Source of the DNA: Mycobacterium sp.
GTDB taxonomy: Bacteria; Actinomycetota; Actinomycetes; Mycobacteriales; Mycobacteriaceae
NCBI RefSeq assembly: GCF_004298145.1
Contig: NZ_SCRH01000053.1
Span: 103,367-167,366 of the forward strand
Direction: 5' to 3'
DNA: 64,000 nt
How positions within the stretch are numbered: position 1 is the first letter of the stretch; each line of letters opens with the position of its first letter. Positions 44,069-52,995 of the stretch are shown here, piece after piece. A program made the position numbers and the translations under genes. The notes beneath the pieces were generated by a model. The model did not search any database, was not told the DNA's origin, and saw nothing but the letters and a program-made list of their open reading frames with translations.

Positions 44069-46711
44069 CTACAGCGTGCTGGCTGACGGCCGCTTCGTCT
44101 CGCGTAGTGCACTACCTGATTTCGTACCGGCCACCGCGTACCCGAGGGTGGCGCGGTCGGGCGCGTCAACCTTGGAGCATGCCCGGTAAATGTGGCCTTC
44201 CACGGTGCGCACCGACACGCACAGTCGTTCGGCGATGGCCTTGTTACTAAGCCCTTCGGCCACCATGACGCCGATCTGGAGCTCCCGCTCGGTCAACGGC
44301 AGCGCACTCAGCACCCGCTCGAGGACCGGTGTGGCGGCGTCACCGCGCAATTCGGCGGCGCGTGCCTTGGCCCGCAGCTCGCCCTTGCGGTCGTGGCGGG
44401 CCGAGTATGCCATCGCAGCCTGCGCCGAGGCGTCGGCCGCTGCGCAGCGCATGCCCAGATCGGCGAGCTCCAGTGCCACCCGATCCAAGGTGGGCGCGTC
44501 GGCGGCCGCCACCGCGCGTGCGTGCGCCAACGCGATCCGTCCCGCTGTACAGTCCACCGCCTTCAGCACCTCGGCGATTGCGCCGACGGCGTCGCCATCT
44601 CCCAGGCGAACCGAATCGTGCAGTGCGTGCAGTGCGATCGCCAACTGTCCGGACTGCTGCGCCGTCCGCGCGGCGGCGCGGGCCGCGGCCACCGCTCCAT
44701 TCAGGTCGTGCGCGGCGGCCAGTGTCCACGCCTTGGCCAATCCCAGCTCCGGGGCGTACAGCTGTGACCTCACGCTGTGCCGTGCTTCCGCTCGCGCGAG
44801 AACCTGGGCGGCCGCGGCCGCATCACCGCGCTGGCCCGTCGCTTGCGCCAGGTACATCAGCGCCAGCGGGCCCCACGAATAGCCGGTCTGGATAAGGGCC
44901 GCGGCAGACTCGCGCAATAAGAAGGTCGCCCTCGTCAGCTCGCCGCTCGCCATCAATGTCCGTGCCAGCAGCACTTCTCCGATCGCGCGACCCGGCTCCT
45001 GCAGTCCGGAGAACTCCATGAAGTTGCGCGCTCGCCGCTGGGCGCGCATTACCGTCTCTGTCATCAACGACGTCGTGATTTCACCGAGGCCGATGGTGAA
45101 ACGCAACAAACCCGGGTGCTGAGCCGACAACCCACGGTTGGCCAGCGCGCCGACGTCGCCGAAACGGCCCAGCCGGGCGCTGGCCAGCGTCGCGGTCGCG
45201 GCCGCCCACGCGATGGCCAACTCCGGCGCCGACGGCGACGCGAGGACCGCGGCAGCGAGTTCGACCGCGTGCTGGGGATCCCCGGCATTCATCACAAATG
45301 TGGCCGCCAACGCGTCAAAGGTGTGCACCGCGATGGGATCGGTGACCCTGGCGCCCATTTCGGTCAAAAAGTCCATCGCCTGTTCCGGCTCATCGAGCAT
45401 CCAGAACTGATTGGCCGCCTTGGGAAGCGTCCACGACGTCAACTCCCACTCCGAGAGCTGTGCCGGATCGACAGGCACAAGCACGTCGTCGGCCTCGCGG
45501 CCGCGACCCAGCCACGCCAATGCGTGGGCCAGCGGTAGCCTGGCGGCGAGGCCGCCCGACCGGCCAAGTGCGTTGCGCGCCAATCGCTCACCAAGCACGA
45601 GGTCACCCAGCCGCATGGCCTCATAGGAGGACTCGATGACGTTGTCCACCGGCGGCGGATTCTCGCTGTCGATGGCCAAGTCCGCCAGGCGCAACCGGGA
45701 GCTGACGTTTCTCGCCGGGCGTGACGACAGCTGCGCGACAACGTCTGTCCGCAGCCGCCGCGCCGCGAGCCGTCCCAGCGACACCCTTATCCCTTCGGTG
45801 TAAACGGGGTGCGCCGAGTGCACGACCAGGTCGTCGTTGCGGGCGCGCACCTCGACCGCATTGACTTTCTCCGCTTCTTCGATCGAGGCGCGACTCGTGA
45901 GCGCCGTCAGGTCCGCGAGAGTCAGTGGTTCCTCCACGGACAAATACTCGAGTACCGATTTCACTTGTGGCGGAAGGGTTTTAAGATGGTCACCGATCAG
46001 CGTGGAAAGGTGGGGTGTCAGCACTATTTCACCGCGCAGCTGCCAGACACCCTCGACTTCGCGCAGCGTGCCGGATTTGACCGTGCCTTCCACGAGGTGC
46101 CTCAGGTATAGCGGATTTCCCTGGCTGACATCGAAAATCTTGCTCGCGCTTGCTGATTCCAACGGCCCGCCCAACGCCGCCTCGATCAGCTGCGTGGTTT
46201 CGACGCGATCGAACGGCTCGATGTCGACCCGCGAAAGAATGCCGTCCTTCCACAACGCCGTGATCGCATCGGGTGCCGGTTCGCCCGTCCGCACGGTGAT
46301 GATCAGCCGCGCCGAACTGGTAAGCGCGAGTTGGTGAGCCAATGTCGCCGACAAATTGTCCAGGTGATGGGCGTCGTCGATGCCCACCAGCAGACCCTCA
46401 CCGTAGTGGCGGAGTAACGACTCTCGGGCCGCCCGCACCAGCGTTGCCGAGTCGCCCACGCCGGCGACTTCGACGAGATGGCTGAACGACCCGAAGGGGA
46501 CCTGGCTCGCTGAGGCGGTGCAGGCCACCCAGCGGACCGGCGGCTTGGTCTTCTGTGCCGCAAAGCGCTGCACCACGCTGCGCGCGAGAACTGTTTTCCC
46601 TACCCCCGCGGAGCCCGCAAGAACCGCGCCCCGCTGCTTCTTGCTTTTCAGCGTGGCTTCAAGCAGCCCCAACGATGAGCCGCGTTCAGCGGTCCGCCAT
46701 TGCAATGGCAC
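44069..46711 (-). CDS. Large ATP-binding LuxR-family regulator (LAL/MalT-like)
   Basis: This is a protein of 880 residues. The N-terminal AAA/STAND ATPase has Walker A GSAGVGKTVLA and Walker B LLVGIDDAHHLD, followed by a long helical repeat region. The C-terminal LuxR helix-turn-helix reads LTERELQIGVMVAEGLSNKA then LCVSVRTVEGHIYRACSKVD. The start is taken as GTG at 46711. It precedes the hydrolase-GMC-phosphoesterase-CHAT genes in the same direction and probably activates them in an ATP- and ligand-dependent way. Confidence 0.92.
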   Translation of the reverse strand: MPLQWRTAERGSSLGLLEATLKSKKQRGAVLAGSAGVGKTVLARSVVQRFAAQKTKPPVRWVACTASASQVPFGSFSHLVEVAGVGDSATLVRAARESLLRHYGEGLLVGIDDAHHLDNLSATLAHQLALTSSARLIITVRTGEPAPDAITALWKDGILSRVDIEPFDRVETTQLIEAALGGPLESASASKIFDVSQGNPLYLRHLVEGTVKSGTLREVEGVWQLRGEIVLTPHLSTLIGDHLKTLPPQVKSVLEYLSVEEPLTLADLTALTSRASIEEAEKVNAVEVRARNDDLVVHSAHPVYTEGIRVSLGRLAARRLRTDVVAQLSSRPARNVSSRLRLADLAIDSENPPPVDNVIESSYEAMRLGDLVLGERLARNALGRSGGLAARLPLAHALAWLGRGREADDVLVPVDPAQLSEWELTSWTLPKAANQFWMLDEPEQAMDFLTEMGARVTDPIAVHTFDALAATFVMNAGDPQHAVELAAAVLASPSAPELAIAWAAATATLASARLGRFGDVGALANRGLSAQHPGLLRFTIGLGEITTSLMTETVMRAQRRARNFMEFSGLQEPGRAIGEVLLARTLMASGELTRATFLLRESAAALIQTGYSWGPLALMYLAQATGQRGDAAAAAQVLARAEARHSVRSQLYAPELGLAKAWTLAAAHDLNGAVAAARAAARTAQQSGQLAIALHALHDSVRLGDGDAVGAIAEVLKAVDCTAGRIALAHARAVAAADAPTLDRVALELADLGMRCAAADASAQAAMAYSARHDRKGELRAKARAAELRGDAATPVLERVLSALPLTERELQIGVMVAEGLSNKAIAERLCVSVRTVEGHIYRACSKVDAPDRATLGYAVAGTKSGSALRETKRPSASTL

Positions 46712-47349
46712 CTGCAGATGTTATATCCACGCCAATTGTTTGACTCGTTATTGTGAAGATCGCCCAGGCGTCGTTTGCAACAGCAGATCAGGACCTGTGC
46801 CGTCACGGGCGGTGCAACTGACTTGGAATGCGTAAGCCGTTGGTTGTCGCGCGACTCGAATGCCGAAATGCACCAAATTCTTTGGTTCTGACAGCCATTC
46901 CACGACCGCACTTCGCCCGTGCCTCCCGGGCTCACCGAGACACAGGAGTTTCGTCTCTCAAATTGACGGATAAGTAACATGATCTAACTCAAAGTTGCCT
47001 AATTCTGCGAACCCTCGTAAGCAGACTCGGGGCCGTTCACTGCCCCGCGCTCACATCGTTGACAGGCATCGCCGCGACAGCGGCGGGCGAAACCGGCGAC
47101 CGATGGTGCAGGTTCGGTGCACTTCGACGGGCCTGGACCAGATGAAGCCCGACCTGGTCGCTCATTTACTAACTGTGACAACGAAATTAGTCAGATAACA
47201 CGACACTTCGACACTGTCGCCGGATTGCGCGTTTTCGGAGGCGGGTTCGCAATGAGTGCGGCGACTACGCCACAGCGAATTGTTCGGTATTTTGCATGCT
47301 CGCTAATTTCGAACAGGGCAAAATACCGAACGCTCATACCCGGGGCTCG
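46712..47349. other. Long intergenic region upstream of the LuxR-type regulator
   Basis: About 640 bases, visibly less G/C-rich than the coding DNA around it. Open frames on both strands have no recognisable content. It should hold the promoter of the regulator operon (minus strand). A perfect inverted repeat at 47282-47331 is listed separately. Confidence 0.5.
47282..47331. repeat. Perfect 14-bp inverted repeat with 22-base loop
   Basis: GTTCGGTATTTTGC (47282-47295) is exactly mirrored by GCAAAATACCGAAC (47318-47331). It lies about 20 bases downstream of the small secreted-protein gene ending at 47350. There is no U-tract. It could be a transcription terminator, an RNA stability element or a protein-binding palindrome. 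Confidence 0.75.
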
Positions 47350-47604
47350 TCATGAGCATGGACCCCCGAGCTGGCAAGCGCCTCTGAGTGCGGGCGGGAC
47401 ACCAGGATTGGGCATGTTATGCATCGGCGGTGGTGCTGGGTCCTCGATGATTGGCCCTCCCATTGCTATGCACTGCGCATACGCGTGGGGATTGAACGCA
47501 AGGAAGGCGCAATCCGCCGGATTTCTGCCCTGCGCCGCTGGTGCTTGCGACATCAGGGTGGTGGCCGCTACCCCGACCACCCCTGCGATCAGTAATCTCC
47601 TCAT
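47350..47604 (-). CDS. Small secreted Cys-containing protein
   Basis: This encodes 84 residues with a signal peptide (MRRLLIAGVVGVAATTLMSQ, cleavage near APAAQG) and a mature part with four Cys (ADCAFLAF, AYAQCIAMGG, RGACQLGGPCS) and a Pro-rich centre. GGGAGG lies seven bases before the ATG. It is the last of four consecutive exported-protein genes. No family known. Confidence 0.72.
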   Translation of the reverse strand: MRRLLIAGVVGVAATTLMSQAPAAQGRNPADCAFLAFNPHAYAQCIAMGGPIIEDPAPPPMHNMPNPGVPPALRGACQLGGPCS

Positions 47605-47620
47605 TTCGACGCCTCCCTGG

Positions 47621-47920
47621 TCAGGAGCGGTAAGGAACGGCGGTGCAGGGGTCCGGCCCGATGCAGTCATGCGGATCGCCGGTCTTCCACCCGCTGTGGG
47701 TGCCTATCCCGCCTTGGGCGTTGCCGCCGCTGGCATCCACGTAGCCCGGCGGAATATGGCCTGCCGGAACACAAATGGGTGATGGCAGGCGACCATCGGA
47801 CATGGCGACGGCGGGCACCTGACCCTGGGGGCAGCCGGCGTGCGCCAGCGGTGCGTAGGTGACCCCTGCCGCCAACACGGCGGGTATGGCCACCAGGACC
47901 CGCATCGAGGTCGAGATCAT
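47621..47920 (-). CDS. Small secreted Cys-containing protein
   Basis: This encodes 99 residues. The signal peptide is MISTSMRVLVAIPAVLAAGV with cleavage near PLAHAG. The mature part contains GCPQGQVPAVAMSDGRLPSP and two further Cys pairs. The ATG at 47920 has GGAGAAA six bases upstream; an ATG four codons earlier is also possible. It begins 16 bases before the next secreted-protein gene, so they are likely co-expressed. Confidence 0.72.
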   Translation of the reverse strand: MISTSMRVLVAIPAVLAAGVTYAPLAHAGCPQGQVPAVAMSDGRLPSPICVPAGHIPPGYVDASGGNAQGGIGTHSGWKTGDPHDCIGPDPCTAVPYRS

Positions 47921-48067
47921 TGCTTTCTCCATTTCACGGGTGACGAACCGGACAAGTCGCCGGGGAAAATCGGCCAGCTCTTGACGAAAACAAGCGAACC
48001 TGGCGCTCTCTGAGACGTAGACGAAAGCGACCACCGGCACACAACCGGTCAGGCAGCCGTTTGCTCA

Positions 48068-48484
48068 TCACGCACCGCAATCAGCGCGGTTGACCGGGCT
48101 GCCGCCGACGTATTTGCAGAACGGGAAGTTGGTGTCCCCACCGCCGGCGCTGAACAGCATCCCGTTACCGCCGTCGACCAGTTGTATCGTCACAAAGCTC
48201 CCGGCCGGGCCGTTGCCGCCGCTGATGACGCTGCCGTAAGCGGTTTGGGGCTGCTGCACGCTGCTCAGCTTGAACATCATCGTGCCGCCGCTGTAGGTTT
48301 CGGTGCCGCTGCCGTCGGAGTTCACGACGACCCTTTCCTTATGGGCACCCCAATCACCGACGAACGGGCCACCGGCCTGCGAGAAGGGTTGGCTCAGGCC
48401 GGCCTGTCCCGGATCTGCCTGTCCCACTGGGGCGCAGGCGATGCCCGCCGCCAATACGGCGGGCACCATCACTGCCTTCATCAT
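48068..48484 (-). CDS. Secreted protein of unknown function
   Basis: This encodes 138 residues with a short signal peptide (MMKAVMVPAVLAAGIACAPV, then GQADPG) and a mature beta-rich domain: FVGDWGAHKERVVVNSDGSG, FKLSSVQ, GSFVTIQLVDGGNGMLFS. It ends with two Cys (FPFCKYV, NRADCGA). The fold resembles small mycobacterial exported proteins found in runs, but I cannot name the family. Confidence 0.75.
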   Translation of the reverse strand: MMKAVMVPAVLAAGIACAPVGQADPGQAGLSQPFSQAGGPFVGDWGAHKERVVVNSDGSGTETYSGGTMMFKLSSVQQPQTAYGSVISGGNGPAGSFVTIQLVDGGNGMLFSAGGGDTNFPFCKYVGGSPVNRADCGA

Positions 48485-48493
48485 GTCCGCCCC

Positions 48494-50362
48494 TCACTGG
48501 TCCGGGGTGTAGGTCATCGACGGGGGCATCCCGACCGCCTTCTGGCCGTTGTGGACTATGCAGCCGAACGAGTACCGGCCTGCGCAAGGGTCAGGAGCCT
48601 GTTGCCCGGGGAGGCTGCCGCTGCCGGTGGCCGTGGCGATCGGCCCACAGCCCAACTCGCCGGGATGCGTGAGGCATTCGATGTTGGCGCCCGCGGTGTC
48701 CGGGTCGGGTCCGGTCAGCTGGTTCATCGTCCGGGCGTAACAGTCAGGATCGGCACCCGAACCGCATTCCGATTTCGCGACATCCGTCGCGCGGATGAAC
48801 ATGCCGGGATGCTGTGCGTCCGGTACCCAGCCGGCTTGCGATGTCCCGTCGGGGTTCTGCGGTACTTGGGACACCGTGGTGCCGACCGGGAGGCTGTCGA
48901 TCGGCGCGGGCGGCGCTGCGGATGCCGCCGCCGGCACCGGCGCCGCCAGCGGATCTCCTCCGGTGCCACCCGTCAAGGTGTCTGCGCCACCGGCGCCGGT
49001 CAGTGGTGGCGCGCCGGCCGCGGCCGCGGGCGGTCCCGCGATGGCCACGCTGTTGTCGGGTGTCAATGGTGGTGCGGCGTTGGCTCCGTTGATGATCGCC
49101 TGCATGTCCGGGCTGGGGTTGTCGGGCATCGCCAAATTTGGCGGCAGGATGGCGGGCGGCAAAGGCAGGCTCGCCTCCGGCGCCGGCGGCGACGCGATCG
49201 CCGGTGGCGCCGCGGAAGCTAGCGGCTGGGCCGGTGCAAGAGGTTCTGCGGGAGTTGCTCCGTCAAGTGGAGCGCACACGCCGATCGATGCGCAGTAGTC
49301 GCCGGTCGGCGATGCGGCGGCCGGAGCACCGGTGTCCGCCGGTGGTATGGCCCCCGGCTTCAGCGCGGGGTTGCTCAACGATGTTCCGTTTTCGTACGGG
49401 TTGTTGGCCAGTTGCGGTGCGCCGGGCGCGGCCGCGCAGAACATGTTGTAGTGCGCCGCATAGACGGCGTTGCCGCAGTCAGCGGCGACGCCACCCGGCC
49501 ACGTGGACACATCACCGGGGGACATGACGCCCGGCGCCGGCGCACCAGCGGCCGGTGCGGACGCAGCCGGCGCCGGCTGTCCGAGCACCGACTCCGGGGT
49601 CGGTTGCGGCCCCAGTTGCGGGGTGCCGTTCTGCAGGATCTGCGGCAGGTCGTGCAGCACCTGATCCTCGCCGGCTATCGGCGGCTTACAACCGGGGCAT
49701 ATCGGTGTCCCACCGATCGGTTCATGAGGCGCTGCTACCGGGGCCGGGGCTTCCGGGGCCGGCTGGCCCAACCCTGGCATGTCCTGAAGGTCATGCAGCA
49801 GGGGCTGCATCGGCGCGGCGATCCGAGGGTTCATCCCCGGTGGGTTGATGAACCCGGGCGTGCCGGGCGCCGGTAGCGGAGCGGCCGGCGCGGGAGCCGG
49901 TGCGCCGAGGATCGACGGCAACTGCTGGACGACCGGGGGCTCCGGTGGTGCGGCCGGCACCGGCGGAGCGAGTGCTTTCGGAAGGTCAGCGGCCAGTTGC
50001 GGCTCAAGCTGAGTGAACAGGTTCGGCGCTGGGGCCGCGGGCACCGGTGGTGCGACCAGCGCGGGCGGCGGGGCGGCCAAGGCCGGTAGCGGCGGAGGGA
50101 CCATCGCGGGCGGAGCCATCGGCGGAGGCGCCATCGGAGGTGCTGCCATGTGCGGCGGCATCGCCGGCATCGCCGGCATCGCAGGCACGTGCGGCATCGC
50201 CGGCAATCCGGGTATCCCGGGCTGCCCCGGCGCCGGGACGGGCACATTCACGCAGCCGACGAACGGCAGACAATAGGCGTTCGCCACCCCGGACGCGACC
50301 ATCGTCGACAAGGGAGCGAAACCGATGGCGGAGGCGGCCGCCGCGATGAGCACCTTGTTCAT
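48494..50362 (-). CDS. Large Pro/Ala-rich secreted protein
   Basis: This encodes 622 residues with a signal peptide (VLIAAAASAIGFAPLSTMVA, then SGVANA) followed by a long Pro/Ala/Met-rich region with repeats such as PAMPAMPAMPP and PPMAPP. Short Cys-containing islands (GTPICPGCKPPIAGED, VAADCGNAVYAAHYNMFC, ECGSGADPDCYARTM) precede a Cys-rich C-terminus ending with GCIVHNGQKAVG. It looks like a cell-wall-spanning or surface protein. It begins the four-gene secreted cluster and its stop is 9 bases before the next start. Confidence 0.8.
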   Translation of the reverse strand: MNKVLIAAAASAIGFAPLSTMVASGVANAYCLPFVGCVNVPVPAPGQPGIPGLPAMPHVPAMPAMPAMPPHMAAPPMAPPPMAPPAMVPPPLPALAAPPPALVAPPVPAAPAPNLFTQLEPQLAADLPKALAPPVPAAPPEPPVVQQLPSILGAPAPAPAAPLPAPGTPGFINPPGMNPRIAAPMQPLLHDLQDMPGLGQPAPEAPAPVAAPHEPIGGTPICPGCKPPIAGEDQVLHDLPQILQNGTPQLGPQPTPESVLGQPAPAASAPAAGAPAPGVMSPGDVSTWPGGVAADCGNAVYAAHYNMFCAAAPGAPQLANNPYENGTSLSNPALKPGAIPPADTGAPAAASPTGDYCASIGVCAPLDGATPAEPLAPAQPLASAAPPAIASPPAPEASLPLPPAILPPNLAMPDNPSPDMQAIINGANAAPPLTPDNSVAIAGPPAAAAGAPPLTGAGGADTLTGGTGGDPLAAPVPAAASAAPPAPIDSLPVGTTVSQVPQNPDGTSQAGWVPDAQHPGMFIRATDVAKSECGSGADPDCYARTMNQLTGPDPDTAGANIECLTHPGELGCGPIATATGSGSLPGQQAPDPCAGRYSFGCIVHNGQKAVGMPPSMTYTPDQ

Positions 50363-50514
50363 TTCTTCCTTCTTTCACTTGCCCCCGAAGCCTCGGTCCC
50401 CCCTTGAGCCATGCATGGTCTGTCGAGCGAAGACGGATGCCGACCGCTGAGCGGATTCACCTGCGTGCCGTCGCCCCTGGACCGTCTGCATTGCCATTGC
50501 TCAGTTCCGAGTTC

Positions 50515-50949
50515 TCAGACCGGCAGCGGGCCCAGGCAGGCCTGGCCCGTCAGCGTCCTCACTCGGTACGAACCGCACCGCCGGTGGCCGGCGCCGGCTA
50601 CCCCAAGGCTGTGCACGACATCGATTACCGCGGTCTTGACCCTGGCCGGTCGCCCGGGAATGAGGACCACGGTCGGCACCAGCAGGGTCGCAATCGTCGA
50701 TTCGGCGGCCGCAATTGTCTCGATGGTCACCGTCACGCAGGTGCCGAAGTTGGCGATCGGGACGACGTTTGCCTGTTCACCGCGAAATGCCAATGATCGT
50801 TGGGAATCCTTGTACACCAACATGATTGGGATGCCACCGCGTGAGAAATAGTCGATACTCACGCCAGCGCCGCGCAGCCGATATTGGTTGGGTGAATTCG
50901 TGTCGGCACCGGCCTGAAGCGCGGTCGGAGCGAACTGTAAAGCCGACAT
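50515..50949 (-). CDS. Hypothetical protein
   Basis: This encodes 144 residues beginning MSALQFAPTALQAGADTNSP, with a central hydrophobic/beta part (CVTVTIETIAAAESTIATLL, VPTVVLIPGRPARVKTAVID). GGAGG lies five bases before the ATG. No signal peptide is evident and no family recognised. Confidence 0.5.
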   Translation of the reverse strand: MSALQFAPTALQAGADTNSPNQYRLRGAGVSIDYFSRGGIPIMLVYKDSQRSLAFRGEQANVVPIANFGTCVTVTIETIAAAESTIATLLVPTVVLIPGRPARVKTAVIDVVHSLGVAGAGHRRCGSYRVRTLTGQACLGPLPV

Positions 50950-51238
50950 CGCAACCTCCGTGTCCATCGCTTGTGGGCTTCGCCGTCGGCGGAAGATCGG
51001 GCTGCCGCCGATCAGCAGCATTGACCGGCACATGCCGGCACGTCGCGAGTAGTCCACTACCCGAAGGCCGACGGTCGGCTTCAACTACGTGCTGCTGGTT
51101 GGCCATGGAGGCAGGGACCGCGGTCGCCTAGATCATCTGGGACACGAATCGACAGCTCAGTTCAAGATCGGCGGCGATGTGTGATGCAGACCACATTTAA
51201 GCGTGGTATGTTGCGGACGTCACAACCTAGGAGATCTC

Positions 51239-51454
51239 ATGGCTGGCATGGATCGTTCGAGCAAGGCCGTGGTCGCGCCCCGTGCCGGGGCAGCGGTCAA
51301 TTCACACCGGCTGCTCATGGCGTTTTTGGCTGTCACCATATTTATCTGCGCGATCGCCGGCATCGTCGCGGCCGCGACCACGGGACACGGCACCGCCGCC
51401 CTCATCATCGCGCTCGTGGCTGGTGGGAGTTTCTCGGCCGCGGCCTTCTGCTAA
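51239..51454 (+). CDS. Small membrane protein
   Basis: This encodes 71 residues with two hydrophobic segments (LLMAFLAVTIFICAIAGIVA and ALIIALVAGGSFSAAAF). AGGAG five bases before the ATG supports the start. It ends about 35 bases before the tRNA-derived repeat. Function unknown. Confidence 0.6.
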   Translation: MAGMDRSSKAVVAPRAGAAVNSHRLLMAFLAVTIFICAIAGIVAAATTGHGTAALIIALVAGGSFSAAAFC

Positions 51455-51489
51455 CCCGAAGTCGGCCGGCGCGATGCGGTTATCTTGGC

Positions 51490-51530
51490 GGAGCTAAGGG
51501 GACTCGACCCCTGGCCCCCACACCGCCAGG
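51490..51530 (-). repeat. Partial tRNA-Ala 3'-end copy (attachment-site-like direct repeat)
   Basis: The first 18 bases, GGAGCTAAGGGGACTCGA, are identical to the tRNA-Ala 3' end at 58885-58902. The next 23 bases match with one deleted base and two substitutions, up to the anticodon region GCCAG. The 5' half of a tRNA is absent, so it is not a tRNA gene. Confidence 0.75.
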
Positions 51531-51607
51531 AGCGAGCAGGGCCCGTGACCAAGCCCGATAGGCCCATTTACCGGCTGTCGCCGGCGTTGTTGGGCGTGCA
51601 ACTGTCG

Positions 51608-51742
51608 TCAAGAGGGGCGGGAGGGGTCAGGGGGCGCCCCGAGTTGGCGTATTGCCTCCTGCGCTTGTTCCAGTATCGGAACCTCCTTCACCCGAAATTC
51701 TCTGGCGCCGAAGTCGATTCGTCCCGCCTTCATCGTGGCCAT
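51608..51742 (-). CDS. Possible 44-residue protein next to the repeat
   Basis: The product MATMKAGRIDFGAREFRVKE... continues EVPILEQAQEAIRQLG and ends Pro/Ser-rich. GAGGA lies seven bases before the ATG at 51742, and the text looks like a real short helical protein. No family recognised. Confidence 0.4.
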   Translation of the reverse strand: MATMKAGRIDFGAREFRVKEVPILEQAQEAIRQLGAPPDPSRPS

Positions 51743-51830
51743 GGGTGTCCTCGCACTTGATGAGGAAGATGGTCTACACCCCTCGCCCGCTGGGCACCGC
51801 AGACCCCTTCCATTGAAGCAAACAACGAAA

Positions 51831-51843
51831 TGACATTGTGTCA
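51831..51843. promoter_or_regulatory. Candidate TetR operator TGACA-N3-TGTCA (site 1)
   Basis: This is a perfect inverted repeat in an A/T-rich stretch upstream of the degenerate dehydrogenase and the TetR gene. A second, imperfect copy (TGACA-GTG-TGTAG) starts at 51852. The same palindrome occurs at 56786-56798. Confidence 0.6.
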
Positions 51844-51928
51844 ATAATTGCTGACAGTGTGTAGTATGGAGCCACGCAGACACCGCTATTCGCTTCTCCC
51901 CCATGCTTATCACCCAGGAGGCAAGTAC

Positions 51929-52255
51929 GTGCGCGGATGGCAATTCGACTCCCCCGCAACTGGCCTCGAATACATCGAACCGCAGGCGCCGGGGCCTGGG
52001 CCCCGGCAGGTTCTCATCGACGTCGAGGTCCCCACCCACCTTCTCGTGACGAAGGACGTGCAGCTGCGCGGATCTCGCGGTGCCGGCCTCGGGGATCTGC
52101 AGGCCGCGCCAAACCTCCTCGCCCAGAAGGAACTCGCTCCCGTGATCGAGGAAGAATCCTTCACCGACATTCCCACCGCTCCGAAGAGGCCGGGGGCCGG
52201 GCAGGTGCACGGACGCCTGGTGACTCGGCCTGGACCGTCGGCACGCGAACGCTAA
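51929..52255 (+). pseudogene. Internally deleted zinc-type alcohol dehydrogenase
   Basis: A GTG with a strong AGGAGG seven bases upstream starts text typical of a medium-chain dehydrogenase N-terminus (VRGWQFDSPATGLEYIEPQA then PGPRQVLIDVEV). It then jumps in frame to text like the extreme C-terminus of the same family (LLAQKELAPVIEEESFTDIP, then GAGQVHGRLV). The catalytic zinc site and Rossmann fold are missing. At 108 residues it is about one third of the normal length. It is probably non-functional, but its promoter still precedes the TetR gene 11 bases downstream. Confidence 0.65.
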
Positions 52256-52266
52256 GGTGGAATCTC

Positions 52267-52983
52267 ATGCCGAAACCAGCGTCCGGCGCGGGCGGTGACG
52301 ACGCCGTCCTGCTTGGAGACCGACGACTGCCAAGCAAGGGCGAGCGGCAACGGCGCGCCATCCTCGACTGTCTACCGGAGTTGCTGGTAACTCGACCGGT
52401 CGGTGAACTGACCGTCGGCGAGATCGCCGACGCCGCCGGTGTGCGACGCTCAGGCTTCTACTTCTACTTCGAGTCGAAGTACGCGGCGCTCGCCGTCATC
52501 ACATCGGAGATCTGGTCGAAGCTCATGGACCGGGCGCAGGTATTCGCCCGCTCCGGTGACGAGTCCGTCGCCGACTTCATCGAAAGGTCCGCGGACATCG
52601 CGCTCGACTTGTGGCATGAGCACGAAGGTGTCCTGATGGCTTCGGTGGAGGCGATCCCTCTCGACGAGCAGCTGGCGGCGCTATGGGAGGAATGGATCCT
52701 GCGGCTGAGCGCGATTATTACAGAACAGGTGCTGAAGGATCAGAAGCGCGGTCTGGCACATCCCGTGTCGCCCGATGTGCCCGCGCTCATCTCGACGCTG
52801 TTGGAGATGACCATGCACATGTTCTATCTCGATCGACTGCGGCGACATAATCGAAGCCAGACGCGTAAGACGCGGGAGATGGTGCTGTCGATCTGGTTCG
52901 CTTCGTTGACGGGTAACCAGACTGTGGCAGTGGACAAGCCGACCAGGCAGTCCTCGTCGGGCCGTCGGCGAACCGGCGACTGA
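52267..52983 (+). CDS. TetR-family regulator, EthR-like
   Basis: This is a protein of 238 residues. The helix-turn-helix is LTVGEIADAAGVRRSGFYFY followed by FESKYAALAVI, close to that of EthR (FYFYFPSKEA). The C-terminal ligand domain is helical. EthR represses ethA, a Baeyer-Villiger monooxygenase. Here the gene lies in the same island as such a monooxygenase, convergent with the enzyme operon. The palindromes at 51831 and 56786 are its likely targets. Confidence 0.88.
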   Translation: MPKPASGAGGDDAVLLGDRRLPSKGERQRRAILDCLPELLVTRPVGELTVGEIADAAGVRRSGFYFYFESKYAALAVITSEIWSKLMDRAQVFARSGDESVADFIERSADIALDLWHEHEGVLMASVEAIPLDEQLAALWEEWILRLSAIITEQVLKDQKRGLAHPVSPDVPALISTLLEMTMHMFYLDRLRRHNRSQTRKTREMVLSIWFASLTGNQTVAVDKPTRQSSSGRRRTGD

Positions 52984-52995
52984 CTCGGGTACCCG

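Noticed and set aside
46712..47349. Protein-coding genes in the long gap before the LuxR regulator
   Set aside because: Frames on both strands have no ribosome sites, signal peptides or domain-like text.
51490..51530. Second tRNA-Ala gene
   Set aside because: Only the 3' half is present; there is no D arm or 5' acceptor strand, so it is a partial copy.
51608..51742. Mycofactocin precursor peptide (MftA) for the NDMA-type dehydrogenases
   Set aside because: The C-terminus lacks the conserved ending with Cys-Gly-Val-Tyr; no mft maturation genes are in the window.
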